NCBI RefSeq assembly: GCF_025398335.1
Contig: NZ_JAODOO010000001.1
Location: 310,001-374,000, forward strand
Reading direction: 5' to 3'
DNA: 64,000 nt
Origin: Clostridium sp. CX1
GTDB lineage: Bacteria; Bacillota; Clostridia; Clostridiales; Clostridiaceae
Numbering within the stretch: the stretch's first letter is position 1; each line of letters starts with the position of its first letter. The translations under genes and the position numbers were made by a program. The notes under the pieces were generated by a model. The model was not told the DNA's origin. It saw only the letters and a list, made by a program, of their open reading frames with translations, and made no database searches. This document shows, in pieces, positions 17,903 through 26,368 of the stretch.

Positions 17903-18766
17903 ATGTTAAAGGAATTAAATCATGTAATTGACTATATTGAAGATCATTTAACTGATGATTTATCTTTTGAATTAATTTCTGAATATGCTGGGGTTTCTGA
18001 CTATCACTTTAGAAAGATATTTTTTTACCTTTCAGGGTTAACACTTAGTGAATATATCAAAAACAGAAGACTGTCGGAAGCAAGTAAAGATTTATTACAT
18101 GGAGAAAAAGTAACAGATGTTGCCTTTAAATATGGTTATCAGTCAATAGATGGCTTTACTCGAGCATTTAAAAAATGGAGTGGGTTTTTACCCTCAGATG
18201 TAATGAAAAAAGGCATAAGTAAATCATTTCCCAAACTTTCATTCATAATAACCGTCAAGGGAGGAGTTTCTATGGAATTTAGAATTGAAGACAAACCAGC
18301 GTTTAATTTAGTCGGTGTAAGTAAGCGTGTTCCTATGCAATTTGAAGGTGTTAATAACGAGATTGTAAAGCTTGCACAAAGCATAACGGAGGAACAAAAA
18401 GAAGAAATGCATTCTCTTCAAAATATGGAACCTTATGAGGTTGTCAGTGCTTCTTATGAGGCTGACGCTAATTTCCTAAAAGAGGAAGGATACTTAACTC
18501 ATCTGATAGGAATTTTAACCACTGAAAATCAAGTAAGTGATCTATTAGAAAAAGTGCCAGTGGATGCTTGTACTTGGGCTATATTTCCTAATGAAGGGCC
18601 ATTTCCTTCTACCTTACAAGAAACAATGGCGAAAACATATTCAGAATGGCTTCCTTCTTCCGATTACGAGCTAATCAATGCCCCATCTTTTTCTTTTACT
18701 AAAATGGATAAAGATAAAAAAGATTACGCTTATAGTGAAGTTTGGATTCCTGTTCGCAAGAAATAA
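17903..18766 (+). CDS. AraC-family regulator with GyrI-like ligand domain
   Basis: N-terminal double helix-turn-helix AraC domain (about residues 1-105: LSFELISEYAGVSDYHFRKIF, and VTDVAFKYGYQSIDGFTRAFKKW) fused to a C-terminal GyrI/Rob-type effector-binding domain (about 130-287: IEDKPAFNLVGVSKRVPM, EPYEVVSASYE, WAIFPNEGPFPS, SEVWIPV). Such proteins respond to small hydrophobic or cationic drugs. ATG 17903 follows AGGAGGGG; the earlier frame start at 17807 has no support. Monocistronic with two terminators behind it. Confidence 0.92.
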   Translation: MLKELNHVIDYIEDHLTDDLSFELISEYAGVSDYHFRKIFFYLSGLTLSEYIKNRRLSEASKDLLHGEKVTDVAFKYGYQSIDGFTRAFKKWSGFLPSDVMKKGISKSFPKLSFIITVKGGVSMEFRIEDKPAFNLVGVSKRVPMQFEGVNNEIVKLAQSITEEQKEEMHSLQNMEPYEVVSASYEADANFLKEEGYLTHLIGILTTENQVSDLLEKVPVDACTWAIFPNEGPFPSTLQETMAKTYSEWLPSSDYELINAPSFSFTKMDKDKKDYAYSEVWIPVRKK

Positions 18767-18787
18767 AAATAGGATTAATGTGAAAGT

Positions 18788-18817
18788 ATTCCTCCTTTAA
18801 GTAAAGGGGGAATATTT
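18788..18817 (+). terminator. Terminator after AraC gene
   Basis: ATTCCTCCTTTA/TAAAGGGGGAAT stem with a one-wobble pair and 2-nt loop, followed by ATTTTAC. Confidence 0.75.
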
Positions 18818-18848
18818 TACGTGAAATTAAAATCAAAGTGTGTTTTAT

Positions 18849-18880
18849 ATTCCTTCAGACTGGTGGTTTGAAGGAATTTT
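18849..18880 (+). terminator. Second terminator before the hydrolase operator
   Basis: Perfect ATTCCTTCA/TGAAGGAAT stem, 11-nt loop, then TTTTC. Insulates the following regulated promoter. Confidence 0.7.
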
Positions 18881-18904
18881 CATTTAGTAGGTCATACCAG
18901 TAAC

Positions 18905-18958
18905 TTAAGATTTTCTTAAGACTTTCTTTATTGCTTCTTTAATCATATAGTTCATAAT
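18905..18958 (+). promoter_or_regulatory. Copy of the response-regulator operator/promoter, upstream of serine hydrolase
   Basis: TTAAGATTTTC (18905) and TTAAGACTTTC (18916) in tandem, 4-bp gap, -35 TTGCTT (18931), 16-bp spacer, -10 CATAAT (18953). Every spacing equals the copy at 15082, and similarity continues about 15 bp past the -10, so the hydrolase should belong to the same regulon. The leader to 19151 holds no clear ORF. Confidence 0.7.
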
Positions 18959-19151
18959 GAATATATCAGTTAACCAAGTGAGGACAAGGAAACTTAGTAC
19001 AATATGTGAATAAAGGTAAGAAAAAAACAGGGCTATTTAGAGCTCACATGGTAAACAATAGTGATAAGATAAAATTGCAGGTTTGTTAGGCTTTTACAAC
19101 AGGCCAGACCCCTTCAGGTAAAGATACAGACAATAGATAGGAGAGATTAAA

Positions 19152-20600
19152 ATGAGAAAAAGGTTATATATTATCTTAATGATAATAGTATTTTTAATGC
19201 CATTGATTTTTTATCCTTTATCAGTTAATGCTGATGCTATTATAGAAAAAGAAGCTATTGATGAGTTTGTCACTAACTATTTAAAACGTAACGGACTACC
19301 TGGGGCATCCATTGTAATCGTAAAGGATGGTAAAGTAATATATGGAAAAGGATATGGCCATGATTCTGAAGGTAAAGCCTTAACAGAAAATTCATTAATG
19401 AGAATAGGTTCCGTTTCCAAATCCTTCACTGCATTTTCAGTTTTGCAATTAGTTGATGAAGGAAAAGTTAACCTAGATAATCCAGTTGTTAAGTATTTGC
19501 CAGAACTTACAATGGATGATCCTAGATTACAAAAGGTTACAGTAAGGCATTTGTTAAGTCATACATCAGGGATTCCGAATCCGACGATTGTGCCACCAGC
19601 CAGCACCTTAAAAGCAGGTGTTCACCGTCTACATGACTGGAAACTTAATTGGCAGCCTGGAGATAAATATTTGTATAGCAATGCTAATTATTGGGTACTT
19701 GCTCGATTAGTAGAAGTAATAAGCGGTATGGAGTTTCCTAAGTATCTTAAGAAAAATATATTTTATCCACTGGGAATGAACGATACACTATCAGCTATCA
19801 ACTCTGGTGATCCTGTAAAAGGGTTATCTAAAGGATATATAACAGCATACGGTACTGCACTTCCCTGGTCAGAGCTTGAGCAAATGTTTGCTGGTTCTGG
19901 AGGAGTAATTTCAACAGCTGCTGACATGGGGAAATGGATTTCCATGCACACTAATGAGGGAAAAAATGTGAATGGAGAAAGGTTACTATCAAAATCATTG
20001 CTAGAAGAATCCTATTCTCCTCAACCGGGAAGCGCTAAATATGGTCTTGGTTGGTCTTTAAGCTCTCCAAATATTAAACCAGCACGTATTTCTCATAGTG
20101 GGGCATTATCTACTATACAAGCACAACAAGATATTGTACCTTCCAGTGGATATGCTGTAGCTGTGATGCTTAATAGCTTTACAACTACTTTAGAACACTC
20201 ATATGAAATTAGTTCAGGAATTATCCAATTAACTGAAGGACAAATGCCCGATACTAAAGCCCCTACACCTACGATAATAGATTTATCACTTGGTTTCATT
20301 ACACTAATATACTTGATATTAGGTATTAGAGGTATTTTGCGCAGTGGGGAGTGGTCCAACAGACGCAAACAACATCCCACTTGGAGATATTATCTTCGTC
20401 TAATGCCCCAAGTTATTCCGGTATTGTTTATAGGTTGGTTGTTTTTTATTGTCCCAAACCTACAAAATAATAGTGCTACAATTAAAGATGCTTTTGGGCT
20501 TTGGCCAGCTGCTATGTTATTTTTCACAGTAGTTTTCTTAATTGGAGTTGTAGTTACAGTTATGAGGACATATTATAGGAGAAGATTAAGTAGAAATTGA
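19152..20600 (+). CDS. Class-C beta-lactamase-type serine hydrolase with membrane tail
   Basis: A 482-residue exported protein: signal/anchor sequence (residues 1-28), then a penicillin-binding-protein/class C beta-lactamase fold with catalytic SVSK (Ser87, Lys90), YSNANY (Tyr of the YxN motif) and a HSGALS motif in place of KTG, then three C-terminal transmembrane helices. Members act on cell-wall peptides or D-amino-acid esters; few are true beta-lactamases. The shared operator with the upstream ABC/two-component module suggests a role in resistance to a wall-active peptide. Confidence 0.88.
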   Translation: MRKRLYIILMIIVFLMPLIFYPLSVNADAIIEKEAIDEFVTNYLKRNGLPGASIVIVKDGKVIYGKGYGHDSEGKALTENSLMRIGSVSKSFTAFSVLQLVDEGKVNLDNPVVKYLPELTMDDPRLQKVTVRHLLSHTSGIPNPTIVPPASTLKAGVHRLHDWKLNWQPGDKYLYSNANYWVLARLVEVISGMEFPKYLKKNIFYPLGMNDTLSAINSGDPVKGLSKGYITAYGTALPWSELEQMFAGSGGVISTAADMGKWISMHTNEGKNVNGERLLSKSLLEESYSPQPGSAKYGLGWSLSSPNIKPARISHSGALSTIQAQQDIVPSSGYAVAVMLNSFTTTLEHSYEISSGIIQLTEGQMPDTKAPTPTIIDLSLGFITLIYLILGIRGILRSGEWSNRRKQHPTWRYYLRLMPQVIPVLFIGWLFFIVPNLQNNSATIKDAFGLWPAAMLFFTVVFLIGVVVTVMRTYYRRRLSRN

Positions 20601-20648
20601 TAGATTTAGATATAAAGTCCTAAATAAAATAAATACATATATATCATA

Positions 20649-20690
20649 TTGACGATATCACTACTATGTGTTACTATATAGCCGTAGTAA
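20649..20690 (+). promoter_or_regulatory. PadR operon promoter with operator
   Basis: TTGACG (-35, 20649), 17-bp spacer and TACTAT (-10, 20672). A perfect dyad TTACTA-N8-TAGTAA (20671-20690) covers the -10 and likely binds the PadR product, giving autorepression. Confidence 0.6.
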
Positions 20691-20735
20691 GTAATACTGA
20701 ATACCGGTTGTACAGAATAGCAAGGAGGAGTTGCA

Positions 20736-21062
20736 TTGGAGAACCTTACGGAAATGCTCAAAGGCGTGCTGGAAGGCTGTGTTCTTGAAATCATAAGCCA
20801 GAAGGAAACCTACGGTTACGAGATCACGCGGAGACTGAACGCCCTCGGATTTTCAGACGTTGTGGATGGGACAGTTTATACCATTTTGGTGCGGCTTGAG
20901 AAGAATAAATTAGTAGAAATTACGAAAAAGCCATCGGATATGGGACCGCCGCGAAAGTTTTTCACGCTCAATGACGCAGGGCGCAAGGAATTACAGAAGT
21001 TCTGGGAAAAATGGGAGTTCCTATCATCAAAAATTAATGAGTTAAAGGAGGAAACACAATGA
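20736..21062 (+). CDS. PadR-family transcriptional regulator
   Basis: A 108-residue winged-helix repressor. The PadR hallmark is visible: GVLEGCVLEIISQKETYGYEITRRL, then DGTVYTILVRLEKNKLV and PPRKFFTLNDAGRKEL. Starts with TTG after a strong AAGGAGGAG site. Its stop overlaps the start of the first DUF1048 gene by 4 bp (ATGA). Base composition of this operon is clearly more GC-rich than its surroundings, suggesting transfer. Confidence 0.93.
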   Translation: MENLTEMLKGVLEGCVLEIISQKETYGYEITRRLNALGFSDVVDGTVYTILVRLEKNKLVEITKKPSDMGPPRKFFTLNDAGRKELQKFWEKWEFLSSKINELKEETQ

Positions 21063-21406
21063 GTTTTTGGGAAAAAATCACAGGCAATGACATGACTAAA
21101 GAAATGAAAGCTTTTGAAGCTCGTGCCAAAAAGCTGCCCGCTGATTACCAAGATGCATGGGAAAAAATTAATTCTAATCTTTGGTCGCATTCAGATTTCA
21201 CCGGTCGCAACCTCATGCCAATTCTTGACGGTGTGCTTAGCCTGCTCGAAGAAACGGCGGCGGACGGTCAAAGTGTTCAAGAGGTTTTAGGTGACGATAT
21301 CAAAGGCTTCTGCTTAGCACTAGCTGGCGAAGAAGGAGCAAAGTCTTATCGCGATAAGTGGCGCCAGCAACTCAACAATAATATCGCAAAAAAATTAGGT
21401 AAATAG
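21059..21406 (+). CDS. DUF1048 protein 1
   Basis: A 115-residue cytosolic helical protein of the DUF1048 family (KKLPADYQDAWEKI, EETAADGQSVQEVLGDDIKGFC). The PadR-DUF1048-DUF1048 arrangement is a recurring unit in Firmicutes; function unknown. It overlaps PadR by 4 bp and is paralogous to the next gene, with shared LPxDYQ and GxxVxEVxGxDVxxFC elements. Confidence 0.9.
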   Translation: MSFWEKITGNDMTKEMKAFEARAKKLPADYQDAWEKINSNLWSHSDFTGRNLMPILDGVLSLLEETAADGQSVQEVLGDDIKGFCLALAGEEGAKSYRDKWRQQLNNNIAKKLGK

Positions 21407-21415
21407 GAGGATAAA

Positions 21416-21766
21416 ATGAGCATACAAGATATCATCGAAGGCAAAAAAAAGTGGCGAGCGCACGTGGCTCGTGTGAAAGCGCTTCCGCAGGATTATCAGA
21501 TTGTTTATAAAGAGATTCAAAAATATCTCTTTAAGGTCGGCCCTGTTGAGCTAACCGATGGGACGGATTTGCTCTCCGGGATTATTGATCTTTTTGAAGA
21601 GGGCGCGGCTCTTGGGAAAGCCGTGCTGGAAGTAACGGGCAGTGATGTAGCAGCTTTCTGTGACGATCTAATCAAAGATTCAAAAACCTATGCTGACATC
21701 TATCAAGAATCTGTTGATCAAGAAGTTAATAAGGCAATGAAAAAGGTTAGGGATAAAACAAGGTAA
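21416..21766 (+). CDS. DUF1048 protein 2
   Basis: A 116-residue paralogue of the preceding protein (VKALPQDYQIVYKEIQKYLF, EEGAALGKAVLEVTGSDVAAFCDDL). Starts 10 bp after it behind AGGAGG. Possibly forms a heteromer with its neighbour under PadR control; no activity is known. Confidence 0.9.
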   Translation: MSIQDIIEGKKKWRAHVARVKALPQDYQIVYKEIQKYLFKVGPVELTDGTDLLSGIIDLFEEGAALGKAVLEVTGSDVAAFCDDLIKDSKTYADIYQESVDQEVNKAMKKVRDKTR

Positions 21767-21793
21767 AAGGGAAAAATGTTGCCTTAGGTACAA

Positions 21794-21824
21794 GAAAAAC
21801 AGCACTTGCTTTAGTGCTGTTTTC
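21794..21824. terminator. Bidirectional terminator
   Basis: AAAACAGCAC/GTGCTGTTTT stem with an 8-nt loop, between the convergent DUF1048 and 21852 genes. The A and T flanks serve both strands. Confidence 0.85.
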
Positions 21825-21851
21825 TATGCCAAACTATATTTCACTGAATAT

Positions 21852-23471
21852 TTATTGTTTTTTCTTTTTTCTAAACAAGATTGCGTGACTCCAGATAGTA
21901 TCAAAGATAGCTGGGGCGACATTTGTTTCTGGATTTGCATAAATCCTGAAGCCTAAATAAGCATCCTCATTGTTATCAACACCATATGCTGAGGCTTTAG
22001 GATTGCCTGTACTATATGGTATTATAACTTCATTACCTTCTTCAGTTTTTCTTGCCATCTTTACTGCATAATAGTACTTTGAGTTTTTATAATCTCTAGG
22101 AAAATACTCGGTTGCGGGGTACTTTAACTCATCTGTAATATTGGCTCCCACAACACCATTCCATAATTCTTCGCCGTAAAAGCTTATGTTAAAAAATGTT
22201 GCAAATCTGGTTTGTGCGTGATCAACGCCATATATTATCACAAAATCCTCATCAGTTTCTAATTGGAATTTATCTGTCCTTATATAGAGGCCGTCTCTGT
22301 TATCATAATACACATTAACATCCTGTAATATTCCCTCATAACCATCAAGTATCCAGAGTTTTGAATTCAGATCCACAGGTTCATATTCTTCATTTTGGTA
22401 CTTCTTAATTATCTCATTTCGCAGATAATTCAGTTCATTTCTTGCATAAGGAACCACCTGGAATTCAGTAGTGCCGGTTTCATGCTTCTTAAGGGCTGGT
22501 ATCGGCCAAGGATCTAGAGCGGGAGAAGCAGTTTTAGGAGTAATACGTAATACCTTTACATAGTTTTCGAGGTTATTGATATAATCCCAGCCAACATCAT
22601 AATCTATCCAAATTGCAGCCCTCATTATAAAGGAGAAAGTATCTTTTCCTTTTTCAAGACCCATGTTAACCATTGCCATAGGGATGTTGTCATCGTTCAT
22701 AATACCTGGACTAAATCCTGAAGCAACTAGAGCATCACGCATTTGCGCATTTATGCCTCTGTCTGCAGTTGTAATGATGATGGTGGAACTGTTAAAGGGA
22801 TTTCCAGGGGACCCATAAGGTGTACTATCAGTCCAGATACGACGATTATTGATTTGATCACCCAAGCTGGCAGTGATAGCGTGATAAAAACCAGTATAGT
22901 CATTGCCTACCGTAATATTATCACTGTAATCTTTTGACGGTTTGTTTTCTACAAATCCAAGGTAACTTCTGTAACTAAAGTTATATGCCGGTGGAGGTGT
23001 CTTTCCGATTAATACAATAGCTTCGTCAGCACGCAGCTTATAGTCCATTCCAGGTGCTGCGTATTCTATATTAGCTGGGTAATTATTAGGATCCTGAGGA
23101 TTATATCCTTTTGGAGGTTTTTGACCGGGAGATGGATCTTGGTTTGGCGCCGGTGGAAGAAAATAGGTTGCATAAGGAGCACCTGCATTGTTGGCAAAGG
23201 CATTGTCAAATTTTCCTTCACTAACTAGCTTCAGTATGTCTAAATACTCCAGTTTTCCTTCCTGAACAATAAACCCTCTTTCTTCTAATGTAGAGATAAA
23301 ATCTGTTAGCTTTTTATCTTCATCATCTGCATAATTAGAGAATTGTCTTGAGAAGTTCCAGTCATACATTGGTGCTTTAACACAGTTTAGGCATGAGCAC
23401 ATTCTACAGCTAGCACAAGGTGCTAAACTGTATATTGGAGTGTTAAAGTAGGTAGGATTTGTCTTATACAT
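21852..23471 (-). CDS. Unrecognised 539-residue protein with N-terminal Cys cluster
   Basis: I do not recognise a characterised family. The N-terminus has a dense cysteine cluster (PCASCRMCSCLNC, about residues 19-31) that could hold a metal or Fe-S cluster. A proline-rich linker (PPAPNQDPSPGQKPPKGYNP) follows, then a core containing ADEAIVLIGKTPPPAYNFSYRSYLGF and acidic stretches. No signal peptide or membrane helix is visible. I chose ATG 23471 (MYKTNPTYF), preceded by AAAGGAAAG; an upstream TTG frame start at 23489 lies inside that site. Monocistronic, convergent with the DUF1048 operon. Confidence 0.75.
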   Translation of the reverse strand: MYKTNPTYFNTPIYSLAPCASCRMCSCLNCVKAPMYDWNFSRQFSNYADDEDKKLTDFISTLEERGFIVQEGKLEYLDILKLVSEGKFDNAFANNAGAPYATYFLPPAPNQDPSPGQKPPKGYNPQDPNNYPANIEYAAPGMDYKLRADEAIVLIGKTPPPAYNFSYRSYLGFVENKPSKDYSDNITVGNDYTGFYHAITASLGDQINNRRIWTDSTPYGSPGNPFNSSTIIITTADRGINAQMRDALVASGFSPGIMNDDNIPMAMVNMGLEKGKDTFSFIMRAAIWIDYDVGWDYINNLENYVKVLRITPKTASPALDPWPIPALKKHETGTTEFQVVPYARNELNYLRNEIIKKYQNEEYEPVDLNSKLWILDGYEGILQDVNVYYDNRDGLYIRTDKFQLETDEDFVIIYGVDHAQTRFATFFNISFYGEELWNGVVGANITDELKYPATEYFPRDYKNSKYYYAVKMARKTEEGNEVIIPYSTGNPKASAYGVDNNEDAYLGFRIYANPETNVAPAIFDTIWSHAILFRKKKKQ

Positions 23472-23854
23472 ATGATTCTTTCCTTTCAAAGACTCTCTAT
23501 CATTTTATGATAAGGGATTAAAATATGTGCACTAATATGCAGAAATTGTGTTCACGGAGGGATAAAAGCCTAGGAGATATTTTAAGATTATTTCCTTTGG
23601 CTTTTTTGTTTTTACTTGTTTTAGAATGATACTTCATAGTATGCATAATTGGCTTAATATTTGTTTTAAAAAGATAATAGTTATGCAAGTCCAGTAGGAT
23701 AAGACAGACTGTATAATAACAAGTGAATATTGAAAAATAATTTCTAATAATTTATTCTAAAAAAGGAAATGCTAAACTATAGCCTAGATATATGCTTTTT
23801 AAGACAAGCTATTTAAGGCCAATATTTACAGAAAAAATTAATAAAGTTTTAAAT

Positions 23855-23873
23855 ACCAGTTGTAGAAACTGGT
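23855..23873 (+). other. Leader hairpin before B3/B4-domain gene
   Basis: Perfect 7-bp stem ACCAGTT/AACTGGT with a 5-nt loop and AT-rich flanks, 40 bp upstream of the gene. The rest of the 440-bp gap from 23472 includes a longer AAAAGCC...GGCTTTTTT inverted repeat (23564-23607) and no supportable gene. Confidence 0.4.
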
Positions 23874-23914
23874 TTATAAATATTAATAATCAAATTATAC
23901 TAGGAGGCGTAATA

Positions 23915-24622
23915 ATGAAATATTTTATAGTTGAAGATGATTTTTGGAGTCTGTTTCCTAATGCGAGAATTGGTATTGTTATTTGTAATGGGATAGATAA
24001 TTGTATAAAGGACGAAGAAAAATATAAAGCAACCCTTTTAGAGGCAGAAAAGGAAGCTTTAAAATATTTGCAAAACCCAGAGTTTAGCAGTAATGAAGCA
24101 GTAAAAGTATGGAGAGAAGCATTTCAAAAGTTTAAAACAAAGAAAGGTGCCAGGTCATCTATTGAGGCATTATTAAAGAGAGTGCATAATGGAAATCACT
24201 TAGGGACTATTAATCTTTTGGTAGATATTTACAATTCTATTTCGTTAAGATATGCATTGCCTTGCGGTGGTGAGGATATAGATACCTTTGTTGGTGATAT
24301 AAGATTGACTAAGGCAATTGGAAATGAAAATTTTGTTACACTAGGAACGGATAAAAGTGAGCCACCATATGAAGGTGAAATAGTATATAAGGATAACCAG
24401 GGAGCAATTTGTAGATGCTGGAATTGGCGTGAATCAGTGAGGACAATGCTAACTGAAAATACGAAGAATGCTTTTCTATGCATTGAATTAGTTGACGAAA
24501 AAAGGACAGCAGAGTTTGAAAATGCTTTAAAAGATTTAGCAAAAACAGTACAGGATAATTTAGGTGGAACATGCAAGATTTCAATTCTTGATATTAACAA
24601 TAAAGAAGTATCAATAAAGTAA
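23915..24622 (+). CDS. B3/B4 tRNA-synthetase-like domain protein
   Basis: A 235-residue stand-alone B3/B4 domain, the fold of the editing module in phenylalanyl-tRNA synthetase beta. Evidence is the family-typical sequence NGNHLGTINLLVDIYNSISLRYALPCGGEDID and the conserved GEIVYKDNQGAICRCWNWRES. Free-standing members are thought to act on mischarged amino acids or tRNA, but this is unproven. ATG 23915 has AGGAGG upstream; the earlier frame start at 23792 has none. The radical SAM gene follows after 14 bp, probably in one operon. Confidence 0.85.
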   Translation: MKYFIVEDDFWSLFPNARIGIVICNGIDNCIKDEEKYKATLLEAEKEALKYLQNPEFSSNEAVKVWREAFQKFKTKKGARSSIEALLKRVHNGNHLGTINLLVDIYNSISLRYALPCGGEDIDTFVGDIRLTKAIGNENFVTLGTDKSEPPYEGEIVYKDNQGAICRCWNWRESVRTMLTENTKNAFLCIELVDEKRTAEFENALKDLAKTVQDNLGGTCKISILDINNKEVSIK

Positions 24623-24636
24623 TTTGGGAGGAAAAG

Positions 24637-25329
24637 ATGATGGGTGGTTTCAGTTATAAAGATATTTATATTGAAAATGAAAGAAGGGTACTAGAAGTTA
24701 ACATACTTCCTGAGAAGTATTGCAACTTTGACTGTATATTTTGCCCTATTGGAAGATCAGAAAATAAAGTAGATATCCAAAAGTCATTTGATGAAATGGA
24801 TAGCTCATTAAAAGAACTGGAAAGCATGATAGAAAATACTAAAGCAGAATTAATCTTTGTTAACTCAAAGGGTGAAGCCTTTGTTAATGATAAAGTTATC
24901 GATGTCATAAAATTAATCAAAGGTAAAGGACTGCCTGTAAGATTGCTTTCTAATGGATATTTGCTAGGTAAAGACCAGTATATAAAAATAGCTAACATGT
25001 GCGATGAAGTTATTGGAGAGATAAAAACAATAACTGAAGAAGATTTTCAAAAAATCCAAAGACCCATTGAAGGGTATACTTTAGAAGAATACATTTCAAA
25101 CATGGTTTCCTTTAATAAACAATACAAAGGTAAGTTTATATTTGAAATAACAATTATTAAGGGCTATAACGATGATGAAGAATCAATTCAGAGGTTGAAA
25201 AATGTTATTAAAGAAATATCTCCTGATAAGATAATTATCGCAAGAATGGATGATGAAAAGTTTAAGAAAAAACTTGGCATATCTGATGAAAGATTTGAGG
25301 AAATTTCAAAAGTATTGCTAACTGAATAG
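24637..25329 (+). CDS. Radical SAM protein
   Basis: A 230-residue radical SAM enzyme. CNFDCIFC gives the CxxxCxxC cluster motif near residue 30, after an ILPEKY segment typical of the group that handles wyosine-like or unassigned substrates; FVNSKGEAFVND supplies the GE-type SAM contact. It lacks extra Cys clusters. Coupled (14-bp gap, GGGAGG) to the B3/B4-domain gene. Substrate unknown; short length argues against a SPASM enzyme. Confidence 0.88.
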   Translation: MMGGFSYKDIYIENERRVLEVNILPEKYCNFDCIFCPIGRSENKVDIQKSFDEMDSSLKELESMIENTKAELIFVNSKGEAFVNDKVIDVIKLIKGKGLPVRLLSNGYLLGKDQYIKIANMCDEVIGEIKTITEEDFQKIQRPIEGYTLEEYISNMVSFNKQYKGKFIFEITIIKGYNDDEESIQRLKNVIKEISPDKIIIARMDDEKFKKKLGISDERFEEISKVLLTE

Positions 25330-25380
25330 ACAGATAATTTAATGAAACTTATACTTTAAAGCTTATTTATAATATATTTG

Positions 25381-25410
25381 GTAGGATACAACATTCTTGT
25401 TGTATCCTAC
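25381..25410. terminator. Bidirectional hairpin between convergent genes
   Basis: Perfect 13-bp stem starting GTAGGATACAACA with a 4-nt loop, between the radical SAM and purine phosphorylase genes. T tails are weak on both strands, but the stem is very stable. Confidence 0.7.
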
Positions 25411-25419
25411 TAATGTCAC

Positions 25420-26244
25420 TTAAATATTTTCTATTATCTTAGCTACCCAAGTACATAAATCCGCTGAAGCCTTTTTAGCTATTTCCACAACTTTTTCGTG
25501 TGAATGCTTATGCTTTTGTATTCCTGTTGCCATGTTAGTAATACAAGCTATTCCAAGGACATCTATTCCTAAATAGTTAGCAACTATTGTTTCTGGAATA
25601 GTTGACATTCCAACAGCATCAGCTCCTTGTCCGCCTATTGCTACTATTTCTGCAGCAGTTTCATAGTAAGGTCCTGTACAACCAGCATAAACTCCCTCTT
25701 TATAGTCAATTCCAATTTCATCAGCTAGTAATTTTGCTTTGTCTATTAACTCTAGTTTATAAGGCTCAGACATATCAGGAAATCTTGTACCAAATCTTTT
25801 ATCATTAACTCCAATCAGTGGGTTATCTCCAAATAAATTTATAAAATCCTTTATAAGCATTAATGTACCAGGATTAAAATCAGTATTTATACCACCGCAA
25901 GCATTAGTTACGATTAGTTTTTCTATTCCCAACTGTTGCATTACATATACTGGGTAAGTAACCTCTTTCATTGTATACCCTTCATAGTAATGAAATCTTC
26001 CCTGCATAGCTAGTACATCTATTCCTTTTAATTTTCCTAATACTAACCTTCCCTCATGACCTTCTACTGTAGACTGAGGAAAGTTGGGGATTTCTTCATA
26101 ATTTATATATTCTTTATCCTCTAATACATCCACTAAGTTACCTAATCCTGAACCAAGAATAACTGCAATCTTGGGATTAAAGTTACCAATCTTATCTCCT
26201 ATATATTTTGCAGATTCTACAACCTTATCATACATATTATTCAT
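25420..26244 (-). CDS. punA: Purine-nucleoside phosphorylase (trimeric PNP)
   Basis: Phosphorolysis of inosine/guanosine to base and ribose-1-phosphate; cytosolic salvage enzyme. Motifs: VILGSGLG (phosphate loop), TVEGHEGRLVLG, QGRFHYYEGY, TNACGGIN, YAGCTGPYYETAAE, ADAVGMSTIPE and ITNMATG with the purine-site Asn. Length 274 is normal for the trimeric (punA-type) class. AAAGGAGG precedes the start. Divergent from a YeiL-like Crp/Fnr gene, with a palindrome between them. Confidence 0.95.
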   Translation of the reverse strand: MNNMYDKVVESAKYIGDKIGNFNPKIAVILGSGLGNLVDVLEDKEYINYEEIPNFPQSTVEGHEGRLVLGKLKGIDVLAMQGRFHYYEGYTMKEVTYPVYVMQQLGIEKLIVTNACGGINTDFNPGTLMLIKDFINLFGDNPLIGVNDKRFGTRFPDMSEPYKLELIDKAKLLADEIGIDYKEGVYAGCTGPYYETAAEIVAIGGQGADAVGMSTIPETIVANYLGIDVLGIACITNMATGIQKHKHSHEKVVEIAKKASADLCTWVAKIIENI

Positions 26245-26302
26245 ATTAATGCCTCCTTTAAATTATAAAATTAATTTATCATGGAATTATTGAAAGTAAT
26301 GA

Positions 26303-26314
26303 TGACATATGTCA
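26303..26314. promoter_or_regulatory. Candidate Crp/Fnr-type operator
   Basis: Perfect palindrome TGACATATGTCA in the 124-bp space between the divergent phosphorylase and Crp/Fnr genes; in the longer form it fits the TTGAC-N4-GTCAA pattern of Fnr-like sites. TGACATATGTTG upstream of YmaF (4420) differs at two positions. Confidence 0.55.
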
Positions 26315-26368
26315 CAATGATTAAAGAAATTTTCTTTTGAATTTTTTTGGGAGGCGTAAAGACATAAA

